64,000 bases of DNA from Microbacterium sp. zg-Y818 (GCF_030246905.1 NZ_CP126741.1:682001-746000), one strand, 5' to 3'. Numbered from the stretch's first letter, positions 38,789-51,195 are shown. A program made the numbers and translations. The notes: generated from the sequence alone by a model not told the origin.

Positions 38789-40456
38789 ATGTCCCACGCG
38801 CACGCGCCGCGGCGTGTGCCGGCCCGCCTGCGGGACTGGCGCTCCTGGCCCCGGAACGTCCGCTATGCGTGGCGGCGCTCGCTGCGCTTCCGCACGGTGC
38901 TGCTCGCTCTGGGTCTCAGCGCCCTGGCGGTGCTGGGCGCCTTCGTCTTCATGGCGCTCGCGATCCAGAACGACCTCTTCCAATCGCGCCTCGCGCAGGT
39001 GCTGGAAGATGCCGAACGCACCACGCAGGCCGCTCAGGCGACGCTGGACTCCGCCGAGGTCGGCGGCGACCTGGTCGCGGTGGACAACCTGCTGGTCAAC
39101 GTCAGCACGGTCGCCCGGCAGGGGGCGACCGAGATGACGGCGGCGCTGCGCAGCGACCCCGCGTCGCCGCTGGCGCCTCAGGGTTTCACGACGGGCGGGC
39201 TGACCGAGGATTACCTCTCGGAGGGCCTGCGCGCGGCGGTGCAGGACGGGGCCGACCTGCAGTGGTGGCAGTCTGTCGCCCTGCCGGACGGCGACGGCGG
39301 GACCGTGCCCGGCATCGTGGTGGGCCAGCAGCTGCAGGTGCCCGAAGCCGGTTCGTACGAGCTCTACTTCGGCTACGACCTCGCCGATGCGTCGCAGACG
39401 CTGAGCTTCGTGCAGGTGACCCTGTGGATCGTGGGTGCGGCACTCGTGCTGCTGATCGGCGCGATCTCGTGGGTGGTGCTGCGGTCGGTGACGAGCCCCA
39501 TCGCCGAGGCGGCCGAGACCAGCGAGCGCCTCGCGCACGGCGACCTCGGCGTGCGGCTCGAGGTGCGCGGCGACGACGAGCTGGCCACGCTCGCGCGCTC
39601 GTTCAACGCGATGGCCGACAGCATCCAATCGCAGATCAAGGACCTCGCCGACCTCTCGCTCGTGCAGCAGCGGTTCGTGTCGGACGTCTCCCACGAGCTG
39701 CGGACGCCCCTGACCACGATCCGCCTGGCCTCGGACATGCTCAACGACCGGCGCGAGGCGTTCGACCCCGCCACTGCACGCGCCGCGGAGCTGCTGCACG
39801 CCCAGGTGCAGCGGTTCGAGACGCTCCTGACCGACCTGCTCGAGATCAGCCGGTACGACGCCGGTTCCGTGCAGCTGGAGATCGAGCCGACCAGCATGAC
39901 GCAGCTGGCAGAGGACGTGATCGCGTCGATGCAGCAGCTCGCGGACCAGCACGGCTCCGATGTGCGACTCATCGCCCCCGGCGGCTACTCGCCCGTGGAG
40001 ATGGATCCGAGGCGCGTGCGCCGCATCGTCCGCAACCTGCTGGGCAACGCCATCGAGCACGGGGAGGGCCGCCCGATCGTGGTGACCGTCGACAGCGACC
40101 AGCACGCGGTTGCGCTCGGGGTGCGCGACTACGGACTGGGCATGACCGCAGCCGATTCGGAGCGGGTGTTCGATCGCTTCTGGCGCGCCGATCCGTCGCG
40201 CAGGCGCACCATCGGCGGCACGGGGCTGGGCCTGTCGATCGCGCTGGGTGATGCGCGGCTGCACGGCGGCACCCTGGCGGTGTGGTCGGCGCTGGGTCGG
40301 GGCACCCACTTCGTGCTGACCATCCCCCGGCACGGCAGTGAACTGAACGGGGTCTCGCCGATCGCCGCCGACCCCGGCGACGACGCCGCCTTCGACACGC
40401 TCGGACTCACCCAGCCGATCGAGATACCGCCCGCAGACCGGAGGGAGAAGCGATGA
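38789..40456 (+). CDS. mtrB: Sensor histidine kinase MtrB
   Basis: The 555-residue kinase has a basic N-terminus, helix one (TVLLALGLSALAVLGAFVFMALAI), an extracytoplasmic loop of about 180 residues, helix two (VQVTLWIVGAALVLLIGAISWVVL), a HAMP linker (SPIAEAAETSERLAHGDLGVRLE), an H box with His302 (FVSDVSHELRTPLTTIR) and the ATPase boxes RNLLGNAIEHGEG, GVRDYGLGM and GGTGLGLSIA. It is the cognate kinase of MtrA and is coupled to lpqB by a 4-bp ATGA overlap. Confidence 0.96.
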   Translation: MSHAHAPRRVPARLRDWRSWPRNVRYAWRRSLRFRTVLLALGLSALAVLGAFVFMALAIQNDLFQSRLAQVLEDAERTTQAAQATLDSAEVGGDLVAVDNLLVNVSTVARQGATEMTAALRSDPASPLAPQGFTTGGLTEDYLSEGLRAAVQDGADLQWWQSVALPDGDGGTVPGIVVGQQLQVPEAGSYELYFGYDLADASQTLSFVQVTLWIVGAALVLLIGAISWVVLRSVTSPIAEAAETSERLAHGDLGVRLEVRGDDELATLARSFNAMADSIQSQIKDLADLSLVQQRFVSDVSHELRTPLTTIRLASDMLNDRREAFDPATARAAELLHAQVQRFETLLTDLLEISRYDAGSVQLEIEPTSMTQLAEDVIASMQQLADQHGSDVRLIAPGGYSPVEMDPRRVRRIVRNLLGNAIEHGEGRPIVVTVDSDQHAVALGVRDYGLGMTAADSERVFDRFWRADPSRRRTIGGTGLGLSIALGDARLHGGTLAVWSALGRGTHFVLTIPRHGSELNGVSPIAADPGDDAAFDTLGLTQPIEIPPADRREKR

Positions 40457-42138
40457 GATCGCCGATCCGCGCGCTCGCCGTCGCGATCGCCACGGCATCC
40501 GCCCTCATGCTGTCCGCGTGCGCCGGGCTGCCCACGAGCGGCCCGGTCAACCCCGGCCTGCCGCTGGAGGGTGACACGCAGCCGCCCGACATCTCCTTCG
40601 TCGCCGACCCCCCGCAGCCGGGTGCGACCCCGCGGGAGATCGTTGAGGGCTTCATCCGCGCGGGTTCGGGGACTCGGGGGGAGTGGGCCACGGCGCGCGA
40701 ATACCTCACCGCCGCGGCCCGTGAGACGTGGGACCCGTCCGCGAATGTCACGATCGACGACTTCTCGCAGCGGGAGTACATCGAGGCGGGCGACGACACC
40801 ATCGTGCTGAACGTCACGGCCCAGGCGACCGTTGACGAGGCCGGCTCCTACGACGACCTCGGGGGCGACGACCTCGAGCTGAGGTTCGGGTTGGCGCAGG
40901 AGGACGGGCAGTGGCGCATCAGCGAGGCCCCGAACGGCATCGTGCTCGACGACGCCCGGTTCGACGTCGTGTTCCGCAGCTATGCGCTGGCGTACTTCGA
41001 CCCCACCTGGACCTACCTCGTCCCCGATGTCCGGTGGTTCACGACGACGAACCCCGCCACGAGCGTGGCCAGCGCGCTGCTCGAGAGCGGGCCCAGCCCC
41101 TGGCTGACGGGGGCCGTCGCCAACGCCGTGCCCGAGGACGTCACCCTCGCCGCACGCACGGTGCCCGTGCAGGACGACGGCACGGCGCAGGTCGAGCTCA
41201 CACCCGGGGCGCTGGACCTGGACCGAGAGACCCTGGACCGCGTGCAGACACAGCTGCTCGAGAGCCTCTCCGGCGCCGGCGTCTCCGCCGTTCAGCTGAC
41301 CGTCGACGGCCAGCCGTTGCCGGCCTCGCGGGTGGAGACCCGCTCGACACGGGTTCCGCCGCAGCCCCTCGTGCTGATGGAGGAGGGCTTCGGCTTCCTG
41401 GCGGGTGAGTCGCTCGAGCCGATCGCCGAGCTCTCCGAGGCCATCGTGGACGCAGGCCCGACGGCGGTGCAGGTGTCGGCCGATCAGGATGCCGCGGCGC
41501 TGCTGCGCGGCACGGGGGCCGTCGCGCGTGTGGATGCGACCAACGGCTGGGCCGACGTGGACACCCGCCCCGACCTCATCGCCCCCACGATCGACACCGG
41601 GAACTGGGTGTGGAGCGTGCCGCGCTCGAATCCGCAGGGGCTGCAGGCCTTCGGTCCGGACGGCACGAGGGTCGACGTCGCGGGCGCGTGGCCCGATGCC
41701 ACCCGGATCAGCGCGATGGAGGTATCGCGCGACGGGACGCGGGTGGCGGCGGTCGTCAGCGACGGCGGACCGCCGGCCGTGTGGGTGGCCGGCATCGTCC
41801 GTGACGGCGGGGTGCCGGTGCGCCTCGGTGAACCGTGGATGCTCGGCTCGCTGGCCGGGCCGGGAACGGACATGGCCTGGCTCGACGCCACGCACGTGGG
41901 GATCGTGGCCGACGTCGCCGGTGACACCAACGTGGTGGAGCAGCTCGTGGGGGGACCGGCGGACGTCGTCACCGCACCGGCGGCGGTGACGACGATCGCC
42001 CCGACCAACCAGGCCTTCGTCCCGCGGCTGCTCGACACCCGCGGCGTGCTGTATGTCCGCCGGGGGACCAACTGGGGCAATGCCTCCGGCGACCTGCGCG
42101 TGATCGTGCTCGGCACGGTGCAGGGCACTCCCGGCTGA
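40453..42138 (+). CDS. lpqB: Lipoprotein LpqB
   Basis: The 561-residue lipoprotein has a lipobox in its signal peptide (ASALMLSACAG; lipid-modified Cys at residue 23), a GerMN-like domain about residues 180-300 (GPSPWLTGAVANAVPEDVTLAARTV) and a C-terminal beta-propeller-like region with WVWSVPRSNP, SRDGTRVAAVVSDGG and MAWLDATHVGIVADV. LpqB modulates MtrB signalling in actinobacteria and is always encoded third in this operon. It overlaps mtrB by 4 bp. Confidence 0.95.
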   Translation: MRSPIRALAVAIATASALMLSACAGLPTSGPVNPGLPLEGDTQPPDISFVADPPQPGATPREIVEGFIRAGSGTRGEWATAREYLTAAARETWDPSANVTIDDFSQREYIEAGDDTIVLNVTAQATVDEAGSYDDLGGDDLELRFGLAQEDGQWRISEAPNGIVLDDARFDVVFRSYALAYFDPTWTYLVPDVRWFTTTNPATSVASALLESGPSPWLTGAVANAVPEDVTLAARTVPVQDDGTAQVELTPGALDLDRETLDRVQTQLLESLSGAGVSAVQLTVDGQPLPASRVETRSTRVPPQPLVLMEEGFGFLAGESLEPIAELSEAIVDAGPTAVQVSADQDAAALLRGTGAVARVDATNGWADVDTRPDLIAPTIDTGNWVWSVPRSNPQGLQAFGPDGTRVDVAGAWPDATRISAMEVSRDGTRVAAVVSDGGPPAVWVAGIVRDGGVPVRLGEPWMLGSLAGPGTDMAWLDATHVGIVADVAGDTNVVEQLVGGPADVVTAPAAVTTIAPTNQAFVPRLLDTRGVLYVRRGTNWGNASGDLRVIVLGTVQGTPG

Positions 42139-42233
42139 GCGCCCCGCCCTCCCCAACCGCCGACGGAGCCGATCCGTCCCCGACGCCCCCGGCATCCTCC
42201 GCGGGGTCGGCGGCCCCCGTGCAGACTCGCACC

Positions 42234-42899
42234 ATGATCGCGGTTCCGTCCCTCATGCGCGGCGCGCTCGCCGATGCGCTGTCGCTGGCGTTTCCGACCT
42301 GGTGTGCCGGCTGCGACCTGGCCGACACGGCGCTGTGCCCGCCGTGCCGGGCGCAGCTCGCACCCCGGCCGCGCCGCCACAGCGCCGGCGGTCTGCAGAT
42401 CTGGAGCGGCCTGGGCTTCGAGGGGGTCCCTGCGCGGGTGCTGCGCGCCTTCAAGGAGGACGGGCGCACGTCGCTGGCGCTGGCGCTCGCGCCGGCGCTG
42501 GCCGCGGCTCTCGGGGCGTACGACTCGCCGGTCGCGGTGGTCCCGGTGCCCGCATCGCGCGCCTCGGTGCGTCGGCGGGGATATCGCCCCGTCGAGCTCA
42601 TCGCGCGCCGGTGCGGCGTGCATCCGCACCGGCTGCTGCAGGTCGCCCGGGCCACACGCGATCAGCGAGGGCTGACGCGCGAGGCACGCAGCGCCAACGT
42701 CGCCGGCAGCATGACGCTGCGCGCGGTCGTCGACCTGCCGGTGGTGCTCGTGGACGACGTGGTGACCACAGGGGCCACCCTCGCTGAGGCGGCGAGGGTG
42801 CTCCGGGCCGGCGGTATGCGCGTCATGGGCGCTGCCACCGTGGCCGTGACGGCCCGCACGTACGGGCGCCGAGATGACATCGGGCGGCGAGGGCGATAG
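42234..42899 (+). CDS. comF: ComF-family phosphoribosyltransferase-like protein
   Basis: The 221-residue protein has a four-cysteine zinc ribbon at the N-terminus (FPTWCAGCDLADTALCPPC) and a phosphoribosyltransferase fold with the PRPP-binding VVLVDDVVTTGATLAEAARVL near residue 165. ComF proteins are linked to DNA uptake in naturally competent bacteria but are widespread where competence is not shown. ATG 42234 lies 6 nt after a CAGACT box; GTG 42219 is the alternative start. Confidence 0.85.
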   Translation: MIAVPSLMRGALADALSLAFPTWCAGCDLADTALCPPCRAQLAPRPRRHSAGGLQIWSGLGFEGVPARVLRAFKEDGRTSLALALAPALAAALGAYDSPVAVVPVPASRASVRRRGYRPVELIARRCGVHPHRLLQVARATRDQRGLTREARSANVAGSMTLRAVVDLPVVLVDDVVTTGATLAEAARVLRAGGMRVMGAATVAVTARTYGRRDDIGRRGR

Positions 42900-42964
42900 C
42901 GTTGGAGGACAAGGCGACACATGGTCCGCCCTTGGCCGGGCGGACCGGAACAAGGAGGTCAAGG

Positions 42965-43633
42965 ATGGATACCAGCATCGTCGGCGTGGGAGTGGGAATC
43001 AGCGATCGATTCCGCACCGTAGTCGAAGAAAAGGCCCAGCGCGTCGAGCACCTCGCTCCGCGGGCCCAGCGGCTGGACGTCAAGGTGACCCACCGCGCGT
43101 ACCACAACGGGCGTATGGAAGACGAGACGGTCGAGCTCACCCTCACGGGCAAGGGTCCGCTGGTGCGGGCCGAGGCGACAGACGGTGACAAGTTCACCGC
43201 GCTGGATCTGGCCGTCGACAAGCTCGCCGAGCAGCTGCGCCGTGCCAAGGAGAAGCGCCTCGACGCGCGTGACAAGCCGCGCGGGGCGACCTTCAAGAAG
43301 GAGAACGGCGCGCTCGAGGGCATCGACGTGCAGCCCGCTTCGGCGGACGTGCTCGAAGCCGTCGCCACCGGCACCGGCACCGTTCCGGTGCAGGCCGAGA
43401 GCGCCGACGAAGCGGACTACACGCCCGTCGTCATCCGCACGAAGCAGTTCGACGCCGAGTGGATGACCGTCGAAGAGGCCGTCGACCGGATGGAGCTGGT
43501 CGGCCACGACTTCTTCCTCTTCATCGACGCCCGCACCGACCACCCGAGCGTGGTCTACCGACGCAAGGGCTGGGACTACGGTGTGATCTCGCTGACCACG
43601 GCGGCACCGCCGGCGGCGCGCGTCGCCTCATAA
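42965..43633 (+). CDS. hpf: Long-form ribosome hibernation promotion factor
   Basis: The 222-residue protein has an N-terminal S30AE domain (VGVGISDRFRTVVEEKAQRVEHLAPRAQRLDVKVTH, then DGDKFTALDLAVDKLAEQLRRAKEKR) and a C-terminal dimerisation domain (VVIRTKQFDAEWMTVEEAVDRMELVGHDFFLFIDART ... VVYRRKGWDYGVISL). This is the long HPF that pairs 70S ribosomes into inactive 100S dimers. AAGGAGG lies 7 nt before ATG 42965, an unusually strong ribosome site for this window. A strong terminator follows. Confidence 0.95.
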   Translation: MDTSIVGVGVGISDRFRTVVEEKAQRVEHLAPRAQRLDVKVTHRAYHNGRMEDETVELTLTGKGPLVRAEATDGDKFTALDLAVDKLAEQLRRAKEKRLDARDKPRGATFKKENGALEGIDVQPASADVLEAVATGTGTVPVQAESADEADYTPVVIRTKQFDAEWMTVEEAVDRMELVGHDFFLFIDARTDHPSVVYRRKGWDYGVISLTTAAPPAARVAS

Positions 43634-43646
43634 CCTCTTCTTGCTC

Positions 43647-43692
43647 AGCGGATGCCGCGTGGACCATCGCCTACACGCGGCATCCGCTTTTT
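43647..43692. terminator. Intrinsic terminator after hpf
   Basis: A perfect 15-bp stem (43647-43661 with 43674-43688) with a 12-nt loop is followed by TTTTT on the plus strand. It lies between the hpf stop at 43633 and the convergent coiled-coil gene stop at 43708. Each arm contains the GGATGCCGC/GCGGCATCC 9-mer that recurs across the window. Confidence 0.9.
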
Positions 43693-43707
43693 CTGTGCCC
43701 TCTCGGG

Positions 43708-45045
43708 TCAGTCGAACATGCCGTCCAGCAGGCTGCCGATGACGAGGCCGCCGAGGAGGCCCCCCATGATGTTGTTGCCGCCGGGGCCGGCACTGCGACC
43801 GCCGCCCCATCCGCCCTGCGGGCCGCCCCAGCCCGGGTCGTCGGGCCGCGAGGCGTCGATGTCCCGCTGGGCGTACTGCAGCGCCTCCGAGGCGAGCATG
43901 CCGCAGCGCCGCGCGTCGGCCATGGCCTTCTCGCGGTCGTCCTCGGCGATCGGGCCGGCGATCACGGGGCTGAGCGCCAGCCGCAGGCTCTCCGCCTCGG
44001 CCAGGCGCGTGCGGGCGTCGGCGCCGATCCACCCACGGTGGCCGGCGATCACCGAGCGTGCGACCGACAGCTGACGGTCGGCATCGTCCACGGCGTGACG
44101 CACGTGCGCCTCGGCGGGGATCGGCCGCGCCGCGCGCTCGCGCGCCTTGGCGATCACCGCGTCCAGGGCCGCGTTCTTCTCGCGCAGCACGGTGAGCTCT
44201 GCGAACGGGTCCGCCTTGCCGCCGGCGGGGGTCAGGCTCGCCAGTGCGCGCTCGAGCTCGGCGACAGCCGTGGTCACCGCGGGCACCTGCGGCGCGTCGC
44301 GGGCTGCGACGATGTCCTCGCGCGAGTCGGCGACGACCGCGGCGAGGGTCGATTGGGCGCGCAGTGCCTCGACTTCGAAGTCGTCCACGGCGTCGAGCAG
44401 GGTGCCCGCCCGCCGCACGGCCTCGATGGCGGTCTCCAGAGCGATGTTGGCGGCGCCGCGCTCGCCGGCGTCGCGACGCCGCTCGGCGACGTCGGCGCCG
44501 TGCGCGGCGAAGTCCAGCAGCCCGGCCGCCTCATCGGCGTTGCCGGCGACGCGCTGTGCAGCCGCGGGGGCGTAGCGCAGGCTCACCCGCTCGATCACCG
44601 TGCGCGCCGCCGGAACGCGGGCGGTGAGGCGCTCCACGTCCGAGCGGATGCCGGCGAGGATCTCAGGGGCGCGTCGGGCGCGCTCGATGCGCTCGGCCAG
44701 CGCGCTGGTCCGGTCCTCGATCAAATCGTCGGCCCACTCGCACAGCTGGATGATGCGGGCGTTGCGGGTGCGCAGCTCTTCGAGGGTGTCGGGGATGTCG
44801 TCGTGGTTGAGCTGATTGAGGTGGAACGCCTCGCCCAGGTGGTGACGCACCGCCGCGAGCGCCTCGCGCAGCTCGGCGGTCGCGTCGGAGCCGAGCTCGG
44901 CATCCGCGAACACCAGTTCGTCGCTCGTCACCCGCAGTCGCTCATCAGTGGCCACCAGAGCGGCACCCGCCCGGCGCGCAAGATCCGCGTCGTGCTCCTG
45001 CAGTTCTTGCTGCTCGCGTTTGCGCTTGCCCCAGAATCCGGCCAT
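43708..45045 (-). CDS. Coiled-coil cytosolic protein with Gly-rich C-terminus
   Basis: The 445-residue protein is highly charged and helical almost throughout, with Ala/Glu/Arg-rich heptad-like stretches from residue 10 to 380, and ends in a Gly-rich segment with GWGGPQGGWGGGRSAGPGGNN and a short hydrophobic GGLLGGLVIGSLLDGMF. It resembles the C-terminal, TPM-less half of actinobacterial TPM-domain proteins, but no TPM domain or signal peptide is present. A TAGGAT box (45052-45057) is exactly 6 nt before ATG 45045. The function is unknown; the tail could associate with a membrane. Confidence 0.65.
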   Translation of the reverse strand: MAGFWGKRKREQQELQEHDADLARRAGAALVATDERLRVTSDELVFADAELGSDATAELREALAAVRHHLGEAFHLNQLNHDDIPDTLEELRTRNARIIQLCEWADDLIEDRTSALAERIERARRAPEILAGIRSDVERLTARVPAARTVIERVSLRYAPAAAQRVAGNADEAAGLLDFAAHGADVAERRRDAGERGAANIALETAIEAVRRAGTLLDAVDDFEVEALRAQSTLAAVVADSREDIVAARDAPQVPAVTTAVAELERALASLTPAGGKADPFAELTVLREKNAALDAVIAKARERAARPIPAEAHVRHAVDDADRQLSVARSVIAGHRGWIGADARTRLAEAESLRLALSPVIAGPIAEDDREKAMADARRCGMLASEALQYAQRDIDASRPDDPGWGGPQGGWGGGRSAGPGGNNIMGGLLGGLVIGSLLDGMFD

Positions 45046-45222
45046 ACGCCGATCCTACGGCGCACCGTTGCCCGGTGCGCGGGTTCGCTCAGGGCGAGAG
45101 TTCAGAGGGCCCCTTCAGGCGACGATGAGGTCACGGGCCGATAACATGGCGGTGTATGCCCGCGCGCCCGAGCGTGCGGGCGCCGGCGCAATCCGCGCCC
45201 GAACGACAGATGGAGATGCCCC

Positions 45223-48036
<2,814 letters not shown>

Positions 48037-48075
48037 CCGGCGGGGGCGGCGTCGCGACGGGGATATCCTGAACCG

Positions 48076-49302
48076 ATGAGTCCGCTGCGCAACCTCGACC
48101 AGTCGAGCAAGCTGAAGAACGTCCTGTACGAGATCCGCGGCCAGGCGCTCGCCGAAGCCGACCGGCTCGAGGCCGACGGGCACACCATCCTCAAGCTCAA
48201 CACCGGCAACCCCGCGGTGTTCGGGTTCGAAGCCCCCTTCCAGATCGTGCGCGACATGATCGAGGCCATCCCGCACTCGCACGGCTACAGCGACAGCCGC
48301 GGGATCATGTCGGCTCGGCGGGCGGTGGTGTCCCGCTATGAGGAGACGCCCGGCTTCCCCTCGTTCGACCCCGATGACGTCTATCTCGGCAACGGGGTGT
48401 CCGAGCTCATCACGATGACGATGCAGGCGCTGCTCGACGAGGGCGACGAGGTGCTGATCCCCGCGCCGGACTATCCGCTGTGGACGGCGATGACGAGCCT
48501 CGCGGACGGCACGCCGGTGCACTACCGATGCGACAGCGCCGCCGGCTGGGAGCCGGACCTCGATGACATCCGCTCTAAGGTCACCCCCCGCACCAAGGCC
48601 ATCGTGGTGATCAACCCCAACAACCCCACGGGAGCGGTGTACAGCCGCGAGGTGCTGCAGGGGATCGTCGACATCGCGCGAGAGAACTCGCTCCTGCTGC
48701 TGTCGGACGAGATCTACGACCGCATCCTGTTCGACGGCGCCGAGCACATTCCGCTGGCGACCCTCGCTCCGGACCTGCTCTGCCTGACGTTCAACGGACT
48801 GTCCAAGACCTACCGCGTCGCCGGCTACCGCTCGGGCTGGATGGTCATCACCGGGCCGAAGAAGCACGCGGCCGGGTTCCTCGAAGGCATCCAGCTGCTG
48901 GCATCCACTCGGCTCTGCCCCAATGTGCCGGCGCAGCACGCCGTGCAGGCGGCCCTGTCCGGTGTGCAGTCCATCGACCTGCTGATTGCTCCGAGCGGGC
49001 GACTGCACGAGCAGCGGGATGCCGCGTGGGAGGGCCTCGAAGCCATTCCCGGCATCACGTGCCATAAGCCCGCCGGCGCGCTCTACGCTTTCCCCCGGCT
49101 GGATCCGGAGGTCTACGAGATCCACGACGACAGCAAGCTCGTCTACGACTTCCTCGTCGCCGAGCACGTGCTGCTGGTTCCCGGCACCGGCTTCAACTGG
49201 CCGACGCCCGATCACCTGCGCATCGTGACGCTGCCCGAGGCGCGCGTGCTGAGCGAGGCCGTGCAACGGCTCGGGAACTTCCTGTCCTCGTACCGGCAGT
49301 GA
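48076..49302 (+). CDS. Alanine-type class I aminotransferase
   Basis: The 408-residue PLP enzyme has LKLNTGNPAVFGFEAP near residue 40, a HGYSDSRGIMSARRAVVSRYE element, VVINPNNPTGAVYSREVL near 175, SDEIYDRILFDG near 215 and the PLP-binding Lys in TFNGLSKTYRVAGYRSGWM near 240. The NTGNPAxFGF start is characteristic of AlaA/YfbQ-type alanine (glutamate-pyruvate) aminotransferases. A TATCCT box (48064-48069) lies 6 nt before ATG 48076, a leaderless arrangement. Confidence 0.88.
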   Translation: MSPLRNLDQSSKLKNVLYEIRGQALAEADRLEADGHTILKLNTGNPAVFGFEAPFQIVRDMIEAIPHSHGYSDSRGIMSARRAVVSRYEETPGFPSFDPDDVYLGNGVSELITMTMQALLDEGDEVLIPAPDYPLWTAMTSLADGTPVHYRCDSAAGWEPDLDDIRSKVTPRTKAIVVINPNNPTGAVYSREVLQGIVDIARENSLLLLSDEIYDRILFDGAEHIPLATLAPDLLCLTFNGLSKTYRVAGYRSGWMVITGPKKHAAGFLEGIQLLASTRLCPNVPAQHAVQAALSGVQSIDLLIAPSGRLHEQRDAAWEGLEAIPGITCHKPAGALYAFPRLDPEVYEIHDDSKLVYDFLVAEHVLLVPGTGFNWPTPDHLRIVTLPEARVLSEAVQRLGNFLSSYRQ

Positions 49303-49372
49303 CGGTGCGGGTGGCGGATGCCTGCTCGTCAAGTCCCTGCGGCGGGCGGGCGGCGATCCGTATCGTGCCGCC

Positions 49373-49720
49373 ATGGCCATCGAACTGAACCGACCCGCCC
49401 TGCGTCATGCGCGCGCCCTGATCCGCGACGGCAAGGTCGTCCGCGACGAACGCGACGACTGGTCGGAGGCTGCCCCGAGCGCCGACGACGAGAACGCCTT
49501 CATCGACCGCGAGGGATGGACCGAGTACTCCCACTGGCACCTCGGCGTCGACCGTGATGAGAACGGGCACACCAAGAAGGCCTATTCCTTTCCCTTCGGC
49601 GATTTCCGCAAGGTGCACCGGTCGGGCGTGATCTCGGGCGAGAGCCGCGCCGGACAGTTCGACCACGACGAGATCCGCGACGCGCTGAAGTCGCTGCTCG
49701 AGCTGATCGACGCCGAGTAG
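49373..49720 (+). CDS. Small conserved hypothetical protein
   Basis: The 115-residue soluble protein has a basic N-terminus (ELNRPALRHARALIRDGKVVRDERDDW) and a compact core GWTEYSHWHLGVDRDENGHTKKAYSFPFGDFRKVHRSGVI. No enzyme motif is recognised. The fold could be a small alpha/beta domain conserved in several bacterial groups. A TATCGT box (49361-49366) is 6 nt before ATG 49373. Confidence 0.75.
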   Translation: MAIELNRPALRHARALIRDGKVVRDERDDWSEAAPSADDENAFIDREGWTEYSHWHLGVDRDENGHTKKAYSFPFGDFRKVHRSGVISGESRAGQFDHDEIRDALKSLLELIDAE

Positions 49721-49743
49721 CGGCGCTCACGCCGGATCGGACG

Positions 49744-50175
49744 TCACAGCAGCGCGAGCGACGTCGCCCGCCATCGGCGATCCATTCCCTCCAACCGGAT
49801 CGCGACGGCGCGGGTGCGCGCGGGTCCCGAGACGATCACGACCGCTTCGATCACCCCGTCCAGGGGAGAGGACTGCACGATCGTGCCGATGGCGTGCACG
49901 GGTCGGGCTGCGGGGACGCCTCGGGCGCTGCGGGCGCGAGCGGCGAGGTTGGCGCGGGTGACGAGGGCGCGGTACGGCTCCTCGGCGAACCAGCGCGCCA
50001 GCTGGTCGACCTCGCGCACACCGGCGAGCACTTCGAGAACGCCGCGGGTGAGGTTGCGCAGGAGCGGCTCGGGATCGGGGAGTTCGGCCGAGGGGGTCCG
50101 CTGCGGCGCGAGGAAATCCTCGACCGCCACCGACATGTGCTCGGGCCGCGACGCCGGTGAGGGGTGGGGGACCAT
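49744..50175 (-). CDS. Rv3235-like family protein
   Basis: The 143-residue protein has an N-terminal disordered segment and a core with LLRNLTRGVLEVLAGVREVDQLARWFAEEPYRALVTRANLAARARS and HAIGTIVQSSPLDGVIEAVVIVSGPARTRAVAIRLEGMDRRWRATSL. This is the pattern of Rv3235-like proteins encoded near secA in actinobacteria. Their function is unknown. ATG 50175 has GAAGGGA upstream. The gene converges on the preceding small gene. Confidence 0.75.
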   Translation of the reverse strand: MVPHPSPASRPEHMSVAVEDFLAPQRTPSAELPDPEPLLRNLTRGVLEVLAGVREVDQLARWFAEEPYRALVTRANLAARARSARGVPAARPVHAIGTIVQSSPLDGVIEAVVIVSGPARTRAVAIRLEGMDRRWRATSLALL

Positions 50176-50312
50176 GCGGTGTCCCTTCTCTGGGCGTCGC
50201 GCGGGGGCAAGTGGCATGAGTGAACCACAGCGCGCCGGTCGCGCGGGATGAGAATCCTCCAACCTGTGGACAACGCCGCGGGCCCTGCGGGGGCGGGCGA
50301 TACATTCGCGGG

Positions 50313-50909
50313 ATGCGCTGGGATCGGCTGTTCGAGGACCTCGAGGACCAGCTCGCGTCGGAGTGGGAGGCGGAGCGGGCAGCGCTGGACACCGAGGCCG
50401 AGCGACTTCGACTGTCCAAGCTGTCGCTGCGTGAGCGGCTGAGGGCCCTGGTGGGAACCGAGCCCGCGGTGTCGGTGGACCTCGTCGACGGCACCGTCGC
50501 CACGGGCACCGTCTCAGCCGTCGGCGCGGACTGGTTCGCCATGACGACCCACACCCGGCGTGGGGGAGCACTGCTCGTGCCCTTCGCCGGCACCGCGGCG
50601 ATCGGCGTGCCGCACGCGGACCTGCTGCGCAGCGCCCGTCCGGTGACGTCCGCCGCACGCCTGGCCGACCGCATGACCCTCGGCTTCGTGCTGCGCGACC
50701 TCTCCCGCCGGCGCATCCCGATCACGGCGGGCCTCGCCGGTGGGCGGCTGCTGTCGGGCACGATCGATCGCGCGGGCGCTGATCACGTCGATCTGGCATT
50801 GCACGACCTGGACGCGCCCCGGCGCGCGGCGGCGGTGGGCGGTCACCGGCTCGTTCCGACCGATGCCGTGCTCTGGGTGCGACTGGACTCCCCGGCCGCG
50901 CTGGCGTGA
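50313..50909 (+). CDS. Conserved hypothetical protein
   Basis: The 198-residue protein starts with a helical RWDRLFEDLEDQLASEWEAERAALDTEAERLRLSKLSLRERLRALVG and continues with a beta-rich SVDLVDGTVATGTVSAVGADWFAMTTHTRRGGALLVPFAGTAAIG core. It is found in Microbacteriaceae. No function is known; the second half could be an SH3-like barrel. A TACATT box (50301-50306) is 6 nt before ATG 50313. Confidence 0.7.
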   Translation: MRWDRLFEDLEDQLASEWEAERAALDTEAERLRLSKLSLRERLRALVGTEPAVSVDLVDGTVATGTVSAVGADWFAMTTHTRRGGALLVPFAGTAAIGVPHADLLRSARPVTSAARLADRMTLGFVLRDLSRRRIPITAGLAGGRLLSGTIDRAGADHVDLALHDLDAPRRAAAVGGHRLVPTDAVLWVRLDSPAALA

Positions 50910-50913
50910 GGTG

Positions 50914-51195
50914 TCAGTCGGGGCGCTGCACCGCGCCGCGGCCCCACAGCTCCGGGAAGCTTGCGGCGTTGGACTGGCGCCACAGCGCCATGCGGCGCGC
51001 CTCCTCCGCCTGGTCGTCGAGGTAGCGCTCCACGCTGTCGCCTTCGATGCGCCAGCGGGCGGGGGAACCGACCTTCATGCCGCGCAGCCTTCCATCGAGC
51101 ACCAGCGCCACCACTTCCTCGACCGACACGCTGAGCACTTCGGCGACCTGTGCAGGGGCGAGCAGGCGCGCATCTGGGGGGGTTGCGCTGGGCAT
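50914..51195 (-). CDS. HTH_17/BldC-like DNA-binding protein
   Basis: The 93-residue protein has a MerR-type winged HTH of the HTH_17/excisionase class: LLAPAQVAEVLSVSVEEVVALVLDGRLRGMKVGSPARWRIEGDSVERYLDDQAEEARR. BldC-type proteins are global regulators in actinobacteria. A GATAAT box lies 6 nt upstream of ATG 51195, a close match to the consensus -10. It diverges from the SAF gene and could regulate it. Confidence 0.8.
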   Translation of the reverse strand: MPSATPPDARLLAPAQVAEVLSVSVEEVVALVLDGRLRGMKVGSPARWRIEGDSVERYLDDQAEEARRMALWRQSNAASFPELWGRGAVQRPD

